Source: JAGRMG01 sp047975215 (lineage in GTDB: Bacteria > Pseudomonadota > Alphaproteobacteria > Rhodobacterales > Rhodobacteraceae). From it: a stretch of DNA of 61,601 bases. Made by a program: the position numbers and the translations under genes. Of this stretch, positions 25,054 to 35,513 are shown one piece after another (within the stretch, counting starts at the first letter, position 1; the number at the start of each line of letters is the position of its first letter). The stretch spans positions 1 through 61,601 of the forward strand of contig JBKEDD010000010.1 in the NCBI GenBank assembly GCA_047975215.1, written 5' to 3'. The notes beneath the pieces were generated by a model. The model did no database searches. It was not told where the DNA came from and saw only the letters and a program-made list of their open reading frames with translations.

Positions 25054-25487
25054 TGGCAGTTGTATTCGCAGATCCGTTCGGCTCGTTTATCGAAGGCGCT
25101 GAGCGCGGCCAGGCGTTCGAGCTGGATTACCAACAGCAGGCGCTCAACAGCTACATCAGTGAGATGAAACTGCTGGATCAGCTGGTGCTGGCTCCGCAGC
25201 GTGAGATCGCCGCAGAGCAGCGGCAGTATGCGCGTGATTTGGACTTACTGGCCCAGCGGTATCAGTATCAGAGCCAACTGCAGGCCGAAGGGCAGCTGGC
25301 TATGACGCCGTTGTTCGGTAGTTCCGCCGGATCCGTCTATGATGCCGAGAGCCCGCAAGCGGCGCCGTCCATTTTCGTGAACCCGGAGCGCGTGACCCCC
25401 ATGCTGGGCGGCACCCTCTCCCGGCCCGGCGCGGCGTCCGTCGGTAACCCGGCGTCCTCCACCCGATTCCAGGGGATCCCTCAATGA
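25053..25487 (+). CDS. Putative internal virion protein
   Basis: The product has 144 residues. Residues 15-85 form a Gln/Glu/Leu-rich coiled coil (QQQALNSYISEMKLLDQLVL and EIAAEQRQYARDLDLLAQRY). The rest is a flexible Ser/Pro/Gly tail. Overlapping starts tie it to the giant-protein operon. No family recognised. Confidence 0.5.
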   Translation: MAVVFADPFGSFIEGAERGQAFELDYQQQALNSYISEMKLLDQLVLAPQREIAAEQRQYARDLDLLAQRYQYQSQLQAEGQLAMTPLFGSSAGSVYDAESPQAAPSIFVNPERVTPMLGGTLSRPGAASVGNPASSTRFQGIPQ

Positions 25488-25945
25488 TCGCCTATGATAT
25501 GTTCGACCAGCCCACCAACACCCGGCCGGAAGGCACGGACCCGACGGCCGAGCCGCAGGATCTCATAGAGACCATGTTGAGCGCACTGGAAGTCGACGTG
25601 CCGGAACCGAGCGGAATGGGGGCATATATCCCGGACCTTCCTGAGATCGACCCTGGCTTCGACATGGAGCAGGAGCCTAGCGATCTGGATGAAGCAATGG
25701 GGTTGAGCGCCATGATCGGGGACGACTTCCCCCTCGCACCGCCCGATGAGGTCGAGTATCTGGACGAGCCGACCGATCTCAGCTCCATGCTCCCCTCTGT
25801 CCGGCGCTTGGCGAACACGGTCGAGCCGGTTAGTTTGGAAGAACTGCGGCAGCAGTTATCTGCTGGGACGCTCAACACCGCTGCAACTGATCCCTTCGGA
25901 CAACGCTTGCGGCAGACACTTCGCCAGCTTGTCCGGGGGACCTAA
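25484..25945 (+). CDS. Acidic protein preceding the giant virion protein
   Basis: The product has 153 residues. It is strongly acidic and Pro-rich through residue about 110 (e.g. DLPEIDPGFDMEQEPSDLDEAM) and ends in a basic helix (FGQRLRQTLRQLVRGT). Composition resembles the N-terminal 100 residues of the giant protein next door. Its TAA overlaps the giant protein's ATG. The role is unknown. Confidence 0.5.
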   Translation: MIAYDMFDQPTNTRPEGTDPTAEPQDLIETMLSALEVDVPEPSGMGAYIPDLPEIDPGFDMEQEPSDLDEAMGLSAMIGDDFPLAPPDEVEYLDEPTDLSSMLPSVRRLANTVEPVSLEELRQQLSAGTLNTAATDPFGQRLRQTLRQLVRGT

Positions 25946-28900
25946 TGGCCGATCTTCGCTACCCGCCTCTCCTTGATGGTTTCGATACCGAGGAGGTCGC
26001 CACCGGTCTGGTGATGGACCCTCTCGCCAGCAACGAATCCCGCGTCGCCGCCGCAGACATCCTGCGCGAAGACGCCGGCCTTGGCTTCGGGGAGAGCGAT
26101 CCGTTTATCGACGGGGCGCCGGTGACCGAGGCCGCCGGGCTGCTGTCTGATAACGAGCAGATCGCTGACAACGCACCGGTCGCGCAGCCTGACGCGGTGT
26201 GGGGGCAGACCGAGCCCGCAGCGTTTGAACCGCAGGGGCTGGACCTCTTCGACAGTGAGGCCGGACGTTACAACCTCCCCGCCGAGGACGCGCTTGAGGC
26301 GCTGCCCTACGGCGACTACGACCCCAACGACATCCGTGTGCAGTGGTTGCGCGGTGTCGGGCAGTATGATGGCAACTTCTACAAGCGGGTGTTCAACTCC
26401 CGGTCCTCCGTCGTTGGCGGCAAGGTGCAGGAGCCCACCCCGCAAGAGGTGGCGACCGAAGCACGGCAGTCCGCCGAGGCGCTTTACCAACAGCTGACCG
26501 GGCTGTCCGGGTCGAAGGCGTCGAAGACCGACCTCGAGCGGTTGGAGAACGAGTTCATCCGCATGTACACCGAGCAGCGCGATATTATGCGGGAGCGCGG
26601 CGAGCTGTACACTCCCCCCTCGGACGAGGACCCGAGCGCGGAGGCGTTCGAGGCCCGGCTTAGCACGGCCACCGAGCAGGTCGGCATCAGCGGCATGTCC
26701 ACCTATGATGACTATCTGCGCCAGGTGACTGTACGCGGGAAGGTCAAAGAGGACATGACGCCGGAGCAGATCGACGCGGTGGTGACCGACGCGATCCTCG
26801 CCGACCTGAAGGACACCGACCTGACCGAGCTGGAACTAACTCGCCTGCGGAAACGGCTGGATAGAGGGGAGTGGGGCGACTGGCGCATGCCGGAGGTCGA
26901 CCCTGACAGCAGCCCCCTCGACACGATGGCCCCCGAGGAGGTCGAGACGCCAGGCCTCTTCGCCCGCATCTTCGGTGCTGATACTCCAGAACCAGAGACG
27001 CCGTTCACCGAGGCCCCGACGCAGCCTCAGACCCCGGAAGAAGACACCTCGTCCTCGCTACCGGAAACAGAGGCTACTGACCCTCTCGTCGACCCGACGG
27101 CGACCCGCCCCGCGACCCCACCCGACAACACGCCCCAAGCGCGCCCCTCCTTTGAGGCTGACCCGGAGGCTATCGCGGCTGAAATTACGGCCCGAGCGGC
27201 CAGCGACGATCCCGCAGAACGCGAGGCGGGGTGGACTACCGAGGCGTATCAAAGCTGGTTGCAGCTGCAGCAGATCGCCCCCGGTGTCGCTATTGCCTAT
27301 GGCGCGAAACAGCGGGAGCTGGCGGATCAGGTGCTGGCCAGTCGGGGTGAGAGCCTCGCCGCCGCAGAGGAGCTGATCTCTCTGAAGGCTGAGGAGGCTG
27401 ACCTTGTGTCTCGCAGTGCGGCGGCGCGCGAGGCGCGCGACTGGGATGCATGGCGCGACCTGCAGGAAGACCTGCGCTCGAATGAGATACACCGATTAGA
27501 GCTGTCCCTGCGGTACGGTGCTGATCCCGTCTCCACCTACGAGAATATGGCGGCGCGGGCTCCGGCGCTCTACGAAAACTACTACGATATTATGGTGAAC
27601 AACCTGCCGGACTTGCTCCGGCTGGACGCTGAGATTCAGTCGCTTCCGCAGACCGAAGCAATGCAGCGGTGGAACGAGGCGGAGGATACATGGGGTGCAC
27701 TTGAGACGCTGCGGGAGAACCCCATCGGCACGATCCGGGGGCTGGCCCTGACGTCGGGCGGTGTCACCGCGGCGACCATGTTGGCGACCATCGCCGGGTC
27801 CGTCGCGGGGCCGGGCGGCGCGGCCGCGGCTGGTGGTGTTGTCGGCGGGTCGGCAGAGTTCGGCCTCACCGTCGCCAACGAGATCCTCGACGACATGCGG
27901 GCCAACAAAGTAGATACTGACGACCCGATCGCCGTCGCCGACTATATCGAGAATAACCGCGAGGCGATGCGCGAGGCGATCAACAAGGGCGTGGTGCGGT
28001 CCCTAGCAGTTGCCGGGGCCGACGCCGCTTCAGGCGGCGCCATCGGCCGTGTATCTCAGGCCATGCGTGGTGCTGGCGCTTCCCGTCTCCGCAACATCGC
28101 CGCGACCACAGCTACTGCCGTGGGGCTCGAGCCGGGGTCAGAAGCCGCTGGCGAGGCGCTGGCCATCGGGCTTACCGAAGGGTTCAACAATATCGACGGC
28201 CGTGAGGTTCTGGCCGAAGCACTTGGCGGCGTTGGCCCTTCCGCCGTGCAAGGCGCTGGGCAGGCTACCGTCGAGACTTTCCGAGGGCCACGTGCTCCGA
28301 CGCAACCTCCTCCCGCGTCGGAAGAACCAGCCCCGGAGACGCCCGCTCCAGACCTCCCCCCAGACCTGGAGCGGGCACCCGATCAGTTGGAAACGCCACC
28401 GGAAACCCCCGATACGCCGCCGGAAACCCCGGAAGCGGAACCGGAGGAAATCTCCTCGGCCGAGATCGACGCCATCCTCGGCGCCCCGGCCGAGGCGTCG
28501 GCACCTGTCGACAATTCCATGCAGCGCCTTAGCGAAGACCTCGCCGAGCGCAATGCGCGGCTGGATATCGACGAGGCGCTGACACCGGAGCCGCCGCAAG
28601 AGCGAGCAGCGGTGCAGATGCACGACGCCTCGCAGCGGGTCGAAGCGCCTACCGCACAGGAAGTCGAGACCGCTGAGGTTCTGCAGGCCGGCATTCAACA
28701 GGCCGAAGCCGAAGCGGATGCTGGCTCTCGGCAGTTGAGCGATAACGATCGGTATGTCATGGAGGGTCTGAGCGAAGCGATTGGCGTGGTCCTGTATCGC
28801 GGGCGGGAAAACCGCGAAGCGTCGCAGCTCCGGCTGGAAGAAACATATGCCGAGATAGCGGATGAAATTTTATTTGTGTCCGTGGCCAACTACTCGCTCA

Positions 28901-31900
28901 GCACCGCCACTCCCTTCCAGGACGCGGGCTTTGCTATCGGGGTAAGCGACAACCCGCTCTCTACGCCGACGTTGACCGGTGTCCCGTCGCAGGACGTCGC
29001 CGCCCTCGAGCAGGCACAGGCCGACCTGTCCACGTATATGAGCGCCATGGACACCGTACTGGCATCCGCCAACATGGAGGCGGCTTCGGCTCTGGTGGGC
29101 GGTATGGTGAGCAGCCCCGAAACGGCCTCGGCAATGGACCTGGCGCTGTTGTTTGAGGCCGATAACGACCAGCTCCTGCGGTGGGCTAACGCCACTGATG
29201 CACAGCAGGTCGCGGACTTTGCCCCAGACGCTTCACTGCAGGACGCCAGGAATGCAGCACAGCTCATCTGGGCGGCTCGCCGAACAAAAGCACGGCTCGA
29301 CAACGCCGCGCGCGAGGTTTCCTACGCGCTGGACGCGGCGCGCGCTCGCGCGGAAGCGGTCGAGGGGGTGCGGCGCCCCGCGCAGCTCGCCGCGGATCTG
29401 GCTGCAGCCGAAACCGAACAAGACGTCGTCGCAGCTCTGGAACGCAACGCTCCGGATCTGGTCGCAGAAGGCGGTGGGGGGTTCCGGCAATTGGCTTCCC
29501 GCATGCGCGATGCCTACCTCCGCATGGCTCGCGGGACGTACCAAGACGGCGAGTATATGGACGACGACGACGTCCTCGACCCTCATGTCGGCATGGCGCT
29601 CGACACCGCCTATGACATGGATATGCTGGCGGCGTCGAGGAACGCAGAGGAATGGCGCACGCGGCGCGCCACGGCGAACATCGCGGAAGAGGGTCCCGAC
29701 GCGCCCTCCATAGACGACGTGGTGGCCCCGGTCGGCTCGCCGACCGTCACGCCAGACGATGTCTATGAGGACGCCGTCGTCGCTGCATCAGAACAGGTCT
29801 CCCTCCGCGCCCGGACCATACAGGCCCGCAACGATATCGCGAGCGGCGCTGCCAGCCCCGAACGGATGGCTATAGCCCGATCGTCGTTCATGACGGACGA
29901 CGAGATCGGCGAGATGCTGGTCAACGAGTACGGCCTGTCGATAGACGAAGCGGGCGAAGTCATCGCGGAGGCGCGGAACACCGCCGCAGCCGTGGCAGAC
30001 GACCCGCAGGCTATGGCAGACCTGCAAAGTCGGGTTGATACCCGGACCGAAAGGGCCAGTCAGCCCTACGTCCCGCTGGTTAACCCCGGCGTGGCTGACG
30101 ACGGATCTAATGTCGTGGGATACAACCCGGACCTAGTGTTGGACTACGATGCTGAGCTCGGCTCTCTGACCCGTTTCCTTCGGGGCAGCGCTTCGGCCGA
30201 TGGGGTAATGACCCTCACGCCCGACACCCTCACCCCCGCAGTGCAGATGATCCGTAAGGTTTACAAGTACATCGGCATGAAGCGGCCGGTCATCGTCTTG
30301 CCGCTCGGTATTTCTCAGGATCCGGCAGCGGCGCAAGCCTTGCTCGACACCATGCCGCCGGGACCGCGCAAAGACGCCATGACAGAAGCCCTGCGCGCCG
30401 AGACCCCCGCTGGAGCAGAAGCGTCGTCGATAGACACGGCAGAGGTCGACGTCATTTTTGTAAACGAAGACCTGTCTGAAGGACGCATGGCGGCAATCGC
30501 CATGCACGAGGCCGGACACCTCGCGATGGTACAGGTGTTGACTTCCATATCTGCGAAGACCCGCGAGATGCTGAACCGGGCATATTTGGCCTCGCCGTGG
30601 GCCACGAGGATGCGGGAGATCTATGGGGAACGGGGGTTTTTCCCGCTCCAGCCGAGCGAGCATGCCGGTGACGTGGACTCTGTTCTGCCGGAAGAGTATC
30701 AGGCCTACGTCAACAGTTTCCGCGAGTGGTTCGCCAGCCAGGTCGGGCAGTATTTTGCGGACGGTCAGCACCTGAAGAACACCCGCCCACAAGGGCTGGT
30801 GGCCCGGCTGGTTCAGCAAGTCGCCAAGATATGGGACTTCATCCGGCAACAGTTCCTCCCGAACACGAGGCGGCAGCAGACCAATATTGCCGTCGCGTCG
30901 GCTATTGAAGAGACAGTCCTCGCGGCTCCGCGTTATGCGCCGATGCCGGTGTTCATGGAGGACTTCACCCCGGACAGCCCATACGACGCATTGCGCGTGC
31001 CGCAGCGTCGGGATCCTAACCAAGGGGAGCTGTTCGATACCGAGGCCACCCCCGCGCGCGCGGCGCGACGGCAGCCTGGCGGGGCGTTGCAGGAGGTACA
31101 GGACGCTGTCTCCCAGGCTGTCGCCGAGCGCTTGGACGAGGCAGGCGTTACCCTGGTGTTCATGACCGATACCGAGAACAACACTGCGCGGAACGCACGT
31201 ACGGTCGGCGATCGAGGGGTTGGGTACCAGTCGATGGTGAATAGTCGGAACCGACCCCGCATCGTTATCAATACTCGCAAGCTGACGACTGAGGCGCAAA
31301 TGCTTCGGGCAATTGACGAACAGCTGGTGGCCCAGCACGGGTTGCGTGGGGCGCTGGGGTCTGTAGATTATGCGACGTTCCGTGGCATGCTCTACAACCC
31401 AGAGAAATCCAGCATAAAGATGACGCGCGGCGCGCGGCGCGAACTCGTCGCGCTACGGAAGAAAGCGACCAAGTCTTTGCGGAACCAGGGCATCAACGCA
31501 CCGCGGCCTAACGACGTTACCGACGTGATGATCGGAGAGTTGGCAGCGCAGGCAGCGAATGGCGACAACAGCGACGCGCTCGCCGCGGCCGGAGCCGTCG
31601 CTGTTGCGGGGTTACGGCGTGGGAACACGGCGCCGATCACACCGATCAACATCCGCGCAGTTCTGGCGCGTGCCGGCAAGCAGTCGCTCTACGCAGTGCG
31701 AGGGGTTAAAGATCCTTGGGTCACGCATGTTATGAAAACTGGGCAGCGGGTCGCGGCAGACGTTATCGACAACGACCGCCGCCCGGTACCGCCTTCGTGG
31801 TTTGAAGAGAACTGGCGGAAAAAGATGTGGCGCGTCATGACCAGCCGCACTGCCCCATTCGAGTACCTGAAGGCGTATGGCCGTTCTCTGGACGGCCCGC

Positions 31901-34900
31901 TCGGAGAACAGCTCGCCGACCAAGCGCAACATCTCGTCGACCGGATCGAGAATTTCACCTCCCACCGCGACGCGGTGCGGCAGCGGCAGTTCGAGGCCTA
32001 CGACACCGAGTCCATGTTGACGGCGCTAAGCAAGTTCGCTTCCAAGATTGGAGCGCGAAGCCAAGTCAGCCTGCATGCGACGCTGAACATAGCGATGTCG
32101 GCTCGGGCCTCTATCGAGTTGAACCGAAACCACGCGCTGCTATACGGCGACCTCGGATCCCCCGAGCTGGAGGCCCAACGCGCGGCACTGGTTGCTGACG
32201 CGGACGACCAGATCACGGCCTTGCAGGGCGACGGCGGGCGTCGTGACAATGACTCATTCGGTGCGGTGAAACAGGTTGGGGTCAACCTAATAAAGCAGCT
32301 TCAAGGTCTAGTGCGGGACACCGACTCACCGGTGGATCAGTACGTTAACATGAAGACCGACAAATATGGCAAACTTCTCCAGGACGGCCAGTCTGCGCCA
32401 TGGCAGTCGTTCTCCGGGGTGAGGACCGAGGACGCGATGGCGGTTCTCGACGCGCTCAACGATGAGCACGGCACCAACGTCCTCGCAGCGTTGCGGGACA
32501 GCGGTATGGATGGCCGCATGCGGCTGCTTCTGGACCAGACGTTCCGCAACCGGGTCGCCTCCGGTGTGTTCGGTACGACCGGCGAACGGATCATGGCGCG
32601 CCTTGGGCTGCAGCATTATACCCCGCTGCAAGGCCTCGACGTGAGCCAAGGGCAGCTCATCCGCGAGGACCCGACTGGGCAGAGGCCGCCGGTAAACGAC
32701 GACATTGCGTATATCACCGGCGCCAGGAGTGCGAATAGCCGCCTCATCACCGTCGACCCTCGCAGCGGGCGGCAGACGATGGCTGTGAATGACGTGATGA
32801 CAACGGCCCTACGGGAGTATGAACGATCCCTTGAGGAGGGGCTGACATCATTCCTGAACGGCGGGCTTGTGAAGCTAGATGCCATAGTCAGGCAGGCCGG
32901 GATCGGTCCTGTCGGCGGCGACCCGGATAGCCTGCCCATATCCATCGACACTGTTCCGGCCTATGTCTGGGTAGACGCCGTATCCGGCAACGAGGTCAAA
33001 GGTGAAGTAACTGAGGAGATGATTCGGTCTGGCGCGGTTCGGCACGTTCGTAACAAGCGGGCCACAGAGACCATGACGTCCGTATATGAGTCCGGCAAAA
33101 CCGGGTCGATCCTGCACACCATGCCGAACGGCGACGTCATGGTGATCAGTGTCAATGACCCGATCCTGTACGGTGCTATGACCGGCCGGTATGTGCCGGG
33201 CAGCTCCAATGCCACGGCGAACTGGATCCAACGTAGGTTCGGCGCGATAACCCGATTCCGTGGTCATCTGAACACCAGTTTGTCACCGGAGTACACCACA
33301 TTCAAAGCCGTGATGCGAGATATGCAGGAAAACGCGGCGATCATGTTCTTCGAGCATGATGTGCCGGCGTCGAAAATAGCGGGGCTGCCGCTTCGGGCGA
33401 CGGCGCTCCTACCGCGGCTGGAACAGTTTTTCTGGTCCAGCCCGCGGGGTCAGCGGGACATAATCAATGCCGCTCTCGCGGATGAAAGCCACCCCTTGCA
33501 TAAATTCGCCATGCGGTGGGATCTCGGTGGCGTGCAGCGGTTCTCGCAACAGCTGGAGCTGACGACCGACCCCCGCACATTACGGGCGACAGACCCAGAG
33601 CTCGCGCTCGAGGACGACCCGACACCCTCCATGGCGTCCGATTTGCTGAGTGGGGCCGCGGGGGGAGTGCGTGTCGCTGTCAGCAAACTGGAAGCCCATG
33701 CGGATGCAACCGAGAACGCGATCCGGCAAGCTGCCGCGGAAATCCTGGAAGAAGAGTTCCTCGCGCGCGGCGCGGATCCAGTGAAAGCACGAGACGACGC
33801 TTATCGCACGGCGAACTCCGCGATGAACTACGGTGTAAAGTCGGAGCTCGGCGAGGCGCTGGCGCCCTATGTGCCATTCGCGCAGGTGTCCCTGACCGGC
33901 CTTAAAGTGTATTTCGAAAACCGCATCTGGCGGGGCGGGCAGCCCCCGGCGAACATCTTTAACAATGAGGTGGTGAACGGGAAGCTGGTGCAGACCATTA
34001 ACTGGGGTGCCGCTGTACGTGCAATGGACAAACGGCAGGCGTCTTTGTTCTTTGCCCTCGGTCTCACCAACGTCCTGCTGACGGCCGGTGCGGTAGGCAG
34101 CGGTATGAGCTGGCTACTGGACGACGCCGACGACCTCGACGACGACGAGATCGAGAACCCAGACGCACTCGTAGCCGCCAAGAACTTCGACCGCAAAGTC
34201 ACTGAACGGTCCGGGGAACTGCCGGATGAGGAATCCATGACATGGCTGCGAAAGGCGCTGGACCTTACAAACAAGGAACTGTTCGGCAGTAACGCCGGTG
34301 CCAGTGACCTGTCCTACCTCAACCCCCGTGCAGTCATGGGGAGCTGGATCCTGCCGTGGTCCTCCGACGATCAGCAGGGGGCCGCGCCTGTGGCCTACGG
34401 TGTGGCTATGACGTTCGCCGATGCAGGGAAAGCACTCGGTCTGTACCTGCTCGGCCACGACGCGCGCGACGTGGCCGGAGCCTATGTCAATGCGCAGATC
34501 CAGAACCTGACGCCGCTCAGTGCCGAGTATTCTTCAGAGGTGGACGGCCCGATACGAACCTTGGCCGCTACCGTGCTGGATACGGCAAACTTCTTGTACT
34601 CTGCGACGCAAGGCGAGCAGCTGATCGGAGATCAGAGGGTATCGATGGGGTTTGAAGGGTTCGGGTTCGCTGTGCCGGAGGGCATTGCAACGGTGCCGAC
34701 CATGACGCAGTCCGCGTCACTGCAGAGCGCCATGCTCAGCGCCGATAACTTCATCGAAGGGCTCGGGTTCATGGCCGAGGATATAGGCGTGCCGGGGGCC
34801 GCGTTCCTCGCACGACAGGTGGGTGGGCTCATCCCAGACGGTCGCTACGTCGAGTGGGCTATGGGGGAGGCCGGGTCTCTCGGGGCGTGGAGCCGCGACA

Positions 34901-35412
34901 TGGTGCGGGGCCTCGAGCAGGAACAGTCTCGCGACGCCTATGCCAATCGCGACGACGGTAACCTCGGCCTTGACGACCTGACCAACACCCTCGGGTCCAC
35001 GATAATCCGCAAGAGTGGCCTGGCGGTATCCGGCCCCTCATACGATGCTGTGTCCGACCTCTACAAAGAGGCGAATGATCCGGCCTGGATGCGAATAGCG
35101 ACCTGGGCGAACAAGATGAAGAACGGCGACGTGCGCTATCGGGACGAGGATGAGAAGCGCATCATGGACGCCGTGTCGCGGTATAATTCCCTCGCGGCGC
35201 TATCCTCCAAAACCATCGGCGCTTTGAAGCGGGACCGGTTCTCCGCGCAGCGAAAACTGGAGCGAGCGGAGTCGCAAGAGGAACGCACCTTGCAACGTGA
35301 AGAGATGGCGCGGCTGGATGTTTTGGAGAACGCTCACGCCCGTACGGTGGAGCGGGCTTTGCGGCACATGCGGGACACACTGGATCTCAACAGCCCTCGC
35401 TACGCGGACTGA
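25945..35412 (+). CDS. Giant polyvalent virion/ejection protein (3155 residues)
   Basis: It takes up nearly a sixth of the window. Acidic Pro-rich linkers occur at about 345-400 and 785-850. A Gly/Ala-rich hydrophobic segment at about 600-635 and another at about 2699-2725 could cross membranes. MHEAGH with H1521, E1522 and H1525 is a zinc-protease HExxH motif. Near residue 1796, EQLVAQHGLRGALG looks like a decayed HExxxHxGLRG motif of phage polyvalent proteins. Such giants are carried in the virion and delivered with the DNA. That it forms a conduit or acts on host targets is inference. Confidence 0.72.
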   Translation: MADLRYPPLLDGFDTEEVATGLVMDPLASNESRVAAADILREDAGLGFGESDPFIDGAPVTEAAGLLSDNEQIADNAPVAQPDAVWGQTEPAAFEPQGLDLFDSEAGRYNLPAEDALEALPYGDYDPNDIRVQWLRGVGQYDGNFYKRVFNSRSSVVGGKVQEPTPQEVATEARQSAEALYQQLTGLSGSKASKTDLERLENEFIRMYTEQRDIMRERGELYTPPSDEDPSAEAFEARLSTATEQVGISGMSTYDDYLRQVTVRGKVKEDMTPEQIDAVVTDAILADLKDTDLTELELTRLRKRLDRGEWGDWRMPEVDPDSSPLDTMAPEEVETPGLFARIFGADTPEPETPFTEAPTQPQTPEEDTSSSLPETEATDPLVDPTATRPATPPDNTPQARPSFEADPEAIAAEITARAASDDPAEREAGWTTEAYQSWLQLQQIAPGVAIAYGAKQRELADQVLASRGESLAAAEELISLKAEEADLVSRSAAAREARDWDAWRDLQEDLRSNEIHRLELSLRYGADPVSTYENMAARAPALYENYYDIMVNNLPDLLRLDAEIQSLPQTEAMQRWNEAEDTWGALETLRENPIGTIRGLALTSGGVTAATMLATIAGSVAGPGGAAAAGGVVGGSAEFGLTVANEILDDMRANKVDTDDPIAVADYIENNREAMREAINKGVVRSLAVAGADAASGGAIGRVSQAMRGAGASRLRNIAATTATAVGLEPGSEAAGEALAIGLTEGFNNIDGREVLAEALGGVGPSAVQGAGQATVETFRGPRAPTQPPPASEEPAPETPAPDLPPDLERAPDQLETPPETPDTPPETPEAEPEEISSAEIDAILGAPAEASAPVDNSMQRLSEDLAERNARLDIDEALTPEPPQERAAVQMHDASQRVEAPTAQEVETAEVLQAGIQQAEAEADAGSRQLSDNDRYVMEGLSEAIGVVLYRGRENREASQLRLEETYAEIADEILFVSVANYSLSTATPFQDAGFAIGVSDNPLSTPTLTGVPSQDVAALEQAQADLSTYMSAMDTVLASANMEAASALVGGMVSSPETASAMDLALLFEADNDQLLRWANATDAQQVADFAPDASLQDARNAAQLIWAARRTKARLDNAAREVSYALDAARARAEAVEGVRRPAQLAADLAAAETEQDVVAALERNAPDLVAEGGGGFRQLASRMRDAYLRMARGTYQDGEYMDDDDVLDPHVGMALDTAYDMDMLAASRNAEEWRTRRATANIAEEGPDAPSIDDVVAPVGSPTVTPDDVYEDAVVAASEQVSLRARTIQARNDIASGAASPERMAIARSSFMTDDEIGEMLVNEYGLSIDEAGEVIAEARNTAAAVADDPQAMADLQSRVDTRTERASQPYVPLVNPGVADDGSNVVGYNPDLVLDYDAELGSLTRFLRGSASADGVMTLTPDTLTPAVQMIRKVYKYIGMKRPVIVLPLGISQDPAAAQALLDTMPPGPRKDAMTEALRAETPAGAEASSIDTAEVDVIFVNEDLSEGRMAAIAMHEAGHLAMVQVLTSISAKTREMLNRAYLASPWATRMREIYGERGFFPLQPSEHAGDVDSVLPEEYQAYVNSFREWFASQVGQYFADGQHLKNTRPQGLVARLVQQVAKIWDFIRQQFLPNTRRQQTNIAVASAIEETVLAAPRYAPMPVFMEDFTPDSPYDALRVPQRRDPNQGELFDTEATPARAARRQPGGALQEVQDAVSQAVAERLDEAGVTLVFMTDTENNTARNARTVGDRGVGYQSMVNSRNRPRIVINTRKLTTEAQMLRAIDEQLVAQHGLRGALGSVDYATFRGMLYNPEKSSIKMTRGARRELVALRKKATKSLRNQGINAPRPNDVTDVMIGELAAQAANGDNSDALAAAGAVAVAGLRRGNTAPITPINIRAVLARAGKQSLYAVRGVKDPWVTHVMKTGQRVAADVIDNDRRPVPPSWFEENWRKKMWRVMTSRTAPFEYLKAYGRSLDGPLGEQLADQAQHLVDRIENFTSHRDAVRQRQFEAYDTESMLTALSKFASKIGARSQVSLHATLNIAMSARASIELNRNHALLYGDLGSPELEAQRAALVADADDQITALQGDGGRRDNDSFGAVKQVGVNLIKQLQGLVRDTDSPVDQYVNMKTDKYGKLLQDGQSAPWQSFSGVRTEDAMAVLDALNDEHGTNVLAALRDSGMDGRMRLLLDQTFRNRVASGVFGTTGERIMARLGLQHYTPLQGLDVSQGQLIREDPTGQRPPVNDDIAYITGARSANSRLITVDPRSGRQTMAVNDVMTTALREYERSLEEGLTSFLNGGLVKLDAIVRQAGIGPVGGDPDSLPISIDTVPAYVWVDAVSGNEVKGEVTEEMIRSGAVRHVRNKRATETMTSVYESGKTGSILHTMPNGDVMVISVNDPILYGAMTGRYVPGSSNATANWIQRRFGAITRFRGHLNTSLSPEYTTFKAVMRDMQENAAIMFFEHDVPASKIAGLPLRATALLPRLEQFFWSSPRGQRDIINAALADESHPLHKFAMRWDLGGVQRFSQQLELTTDPRTLRATDPELALEDDPTPSMASDLLSGAAGGVRVAVSKLEAHADATENAIRQAAAEILEEEFLARGADPVKARDDAYRTANSAMNYGVKSELGEALAPYVPFAQVSLTGLKVYFENRIWRGGQPPANIFNNEVVNGKLVQTINWGAAVRAMDKRQASLFFALGLTNVLLTAGAVGSGMSWLLDDADDLDDDEIENPDALVAAKNFDRKVTERSGELPDEESMTWLRKALDLTNKELFGSNAGASDLSYLNPRAVMGSWILPWSSDDQQGAAPVAYGVAMTFADAGKALGLYLLGHDARDVAGAYVNAQIQNLTPLSAEYSSEVDGPIRTLAATVLDTANFLYSATQGEQLIGDQRVSMGFEGFGFAVPEGIATVPTMTQSASLQSAMLSADNFIEGLGFMAEDIGVPGAAFLARQVGGLIPDGRYVEWAMGEAGSLGAWSRDMVRGLEQEQSRDAYANRDDGNLGLDDLTNTLGSTIIRKSGLAVSGPSYDAVSDLYKEANDPAWMRIATWANKMKNGDVRYRDEDEKRIMDAVSRYNSLAALSSKTIGALKRDRFSAQRKLERAESQEERTLQREEMARLDVLENAHARTVERALRHMRDTLDLNSPRYAD

Positions 35413-35418
35413 CAAAGA

Positions 35419-35447
35419 GAGCATTATGCATTTTTTGCATAATGCTC
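35419..35447. terminator. Hairpin at the convergence of the two operons
   Basis: GAGCATTATGCA (35419-35430) pairs perfectly with TGCATAATGCTC (35436-35447) across TTTTT. It lies 7 bases after the giant gene and probably ends late transcription together with the next hairpin. Confidence 0.6.
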
Positions 35448-35455
35448 CAAAAGAA

Positions 35456-35482
35456 AAGGCCGGGGTTTAGTGCCCCGGCCTT
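35456..35482 (-). terminator. Intrinsic terminator of the minus-strand operon
   Basis: AAGGCCGGGG (35456-35465) pairs with CCCCGGCCTT (35473-35482). Read on the minus strand it is followed by TTTTCTTTT, a good intrinsic terminator for the exonuclease end of the early operon. It also stops plus-strand readthrough from the giant gene. Confidence 0.88.
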
Positions 35483-35513
35483 CCCTCACTCACCAACAAG
35501 GAGTGGCTTTACG

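Noticed and set aside
27720..27860. Split of the giant gene into several genes
   Set aside because: The frame is uninterrupted from 25945 to 35412 with constant codon use and no internal ribosome binding site that stands out.
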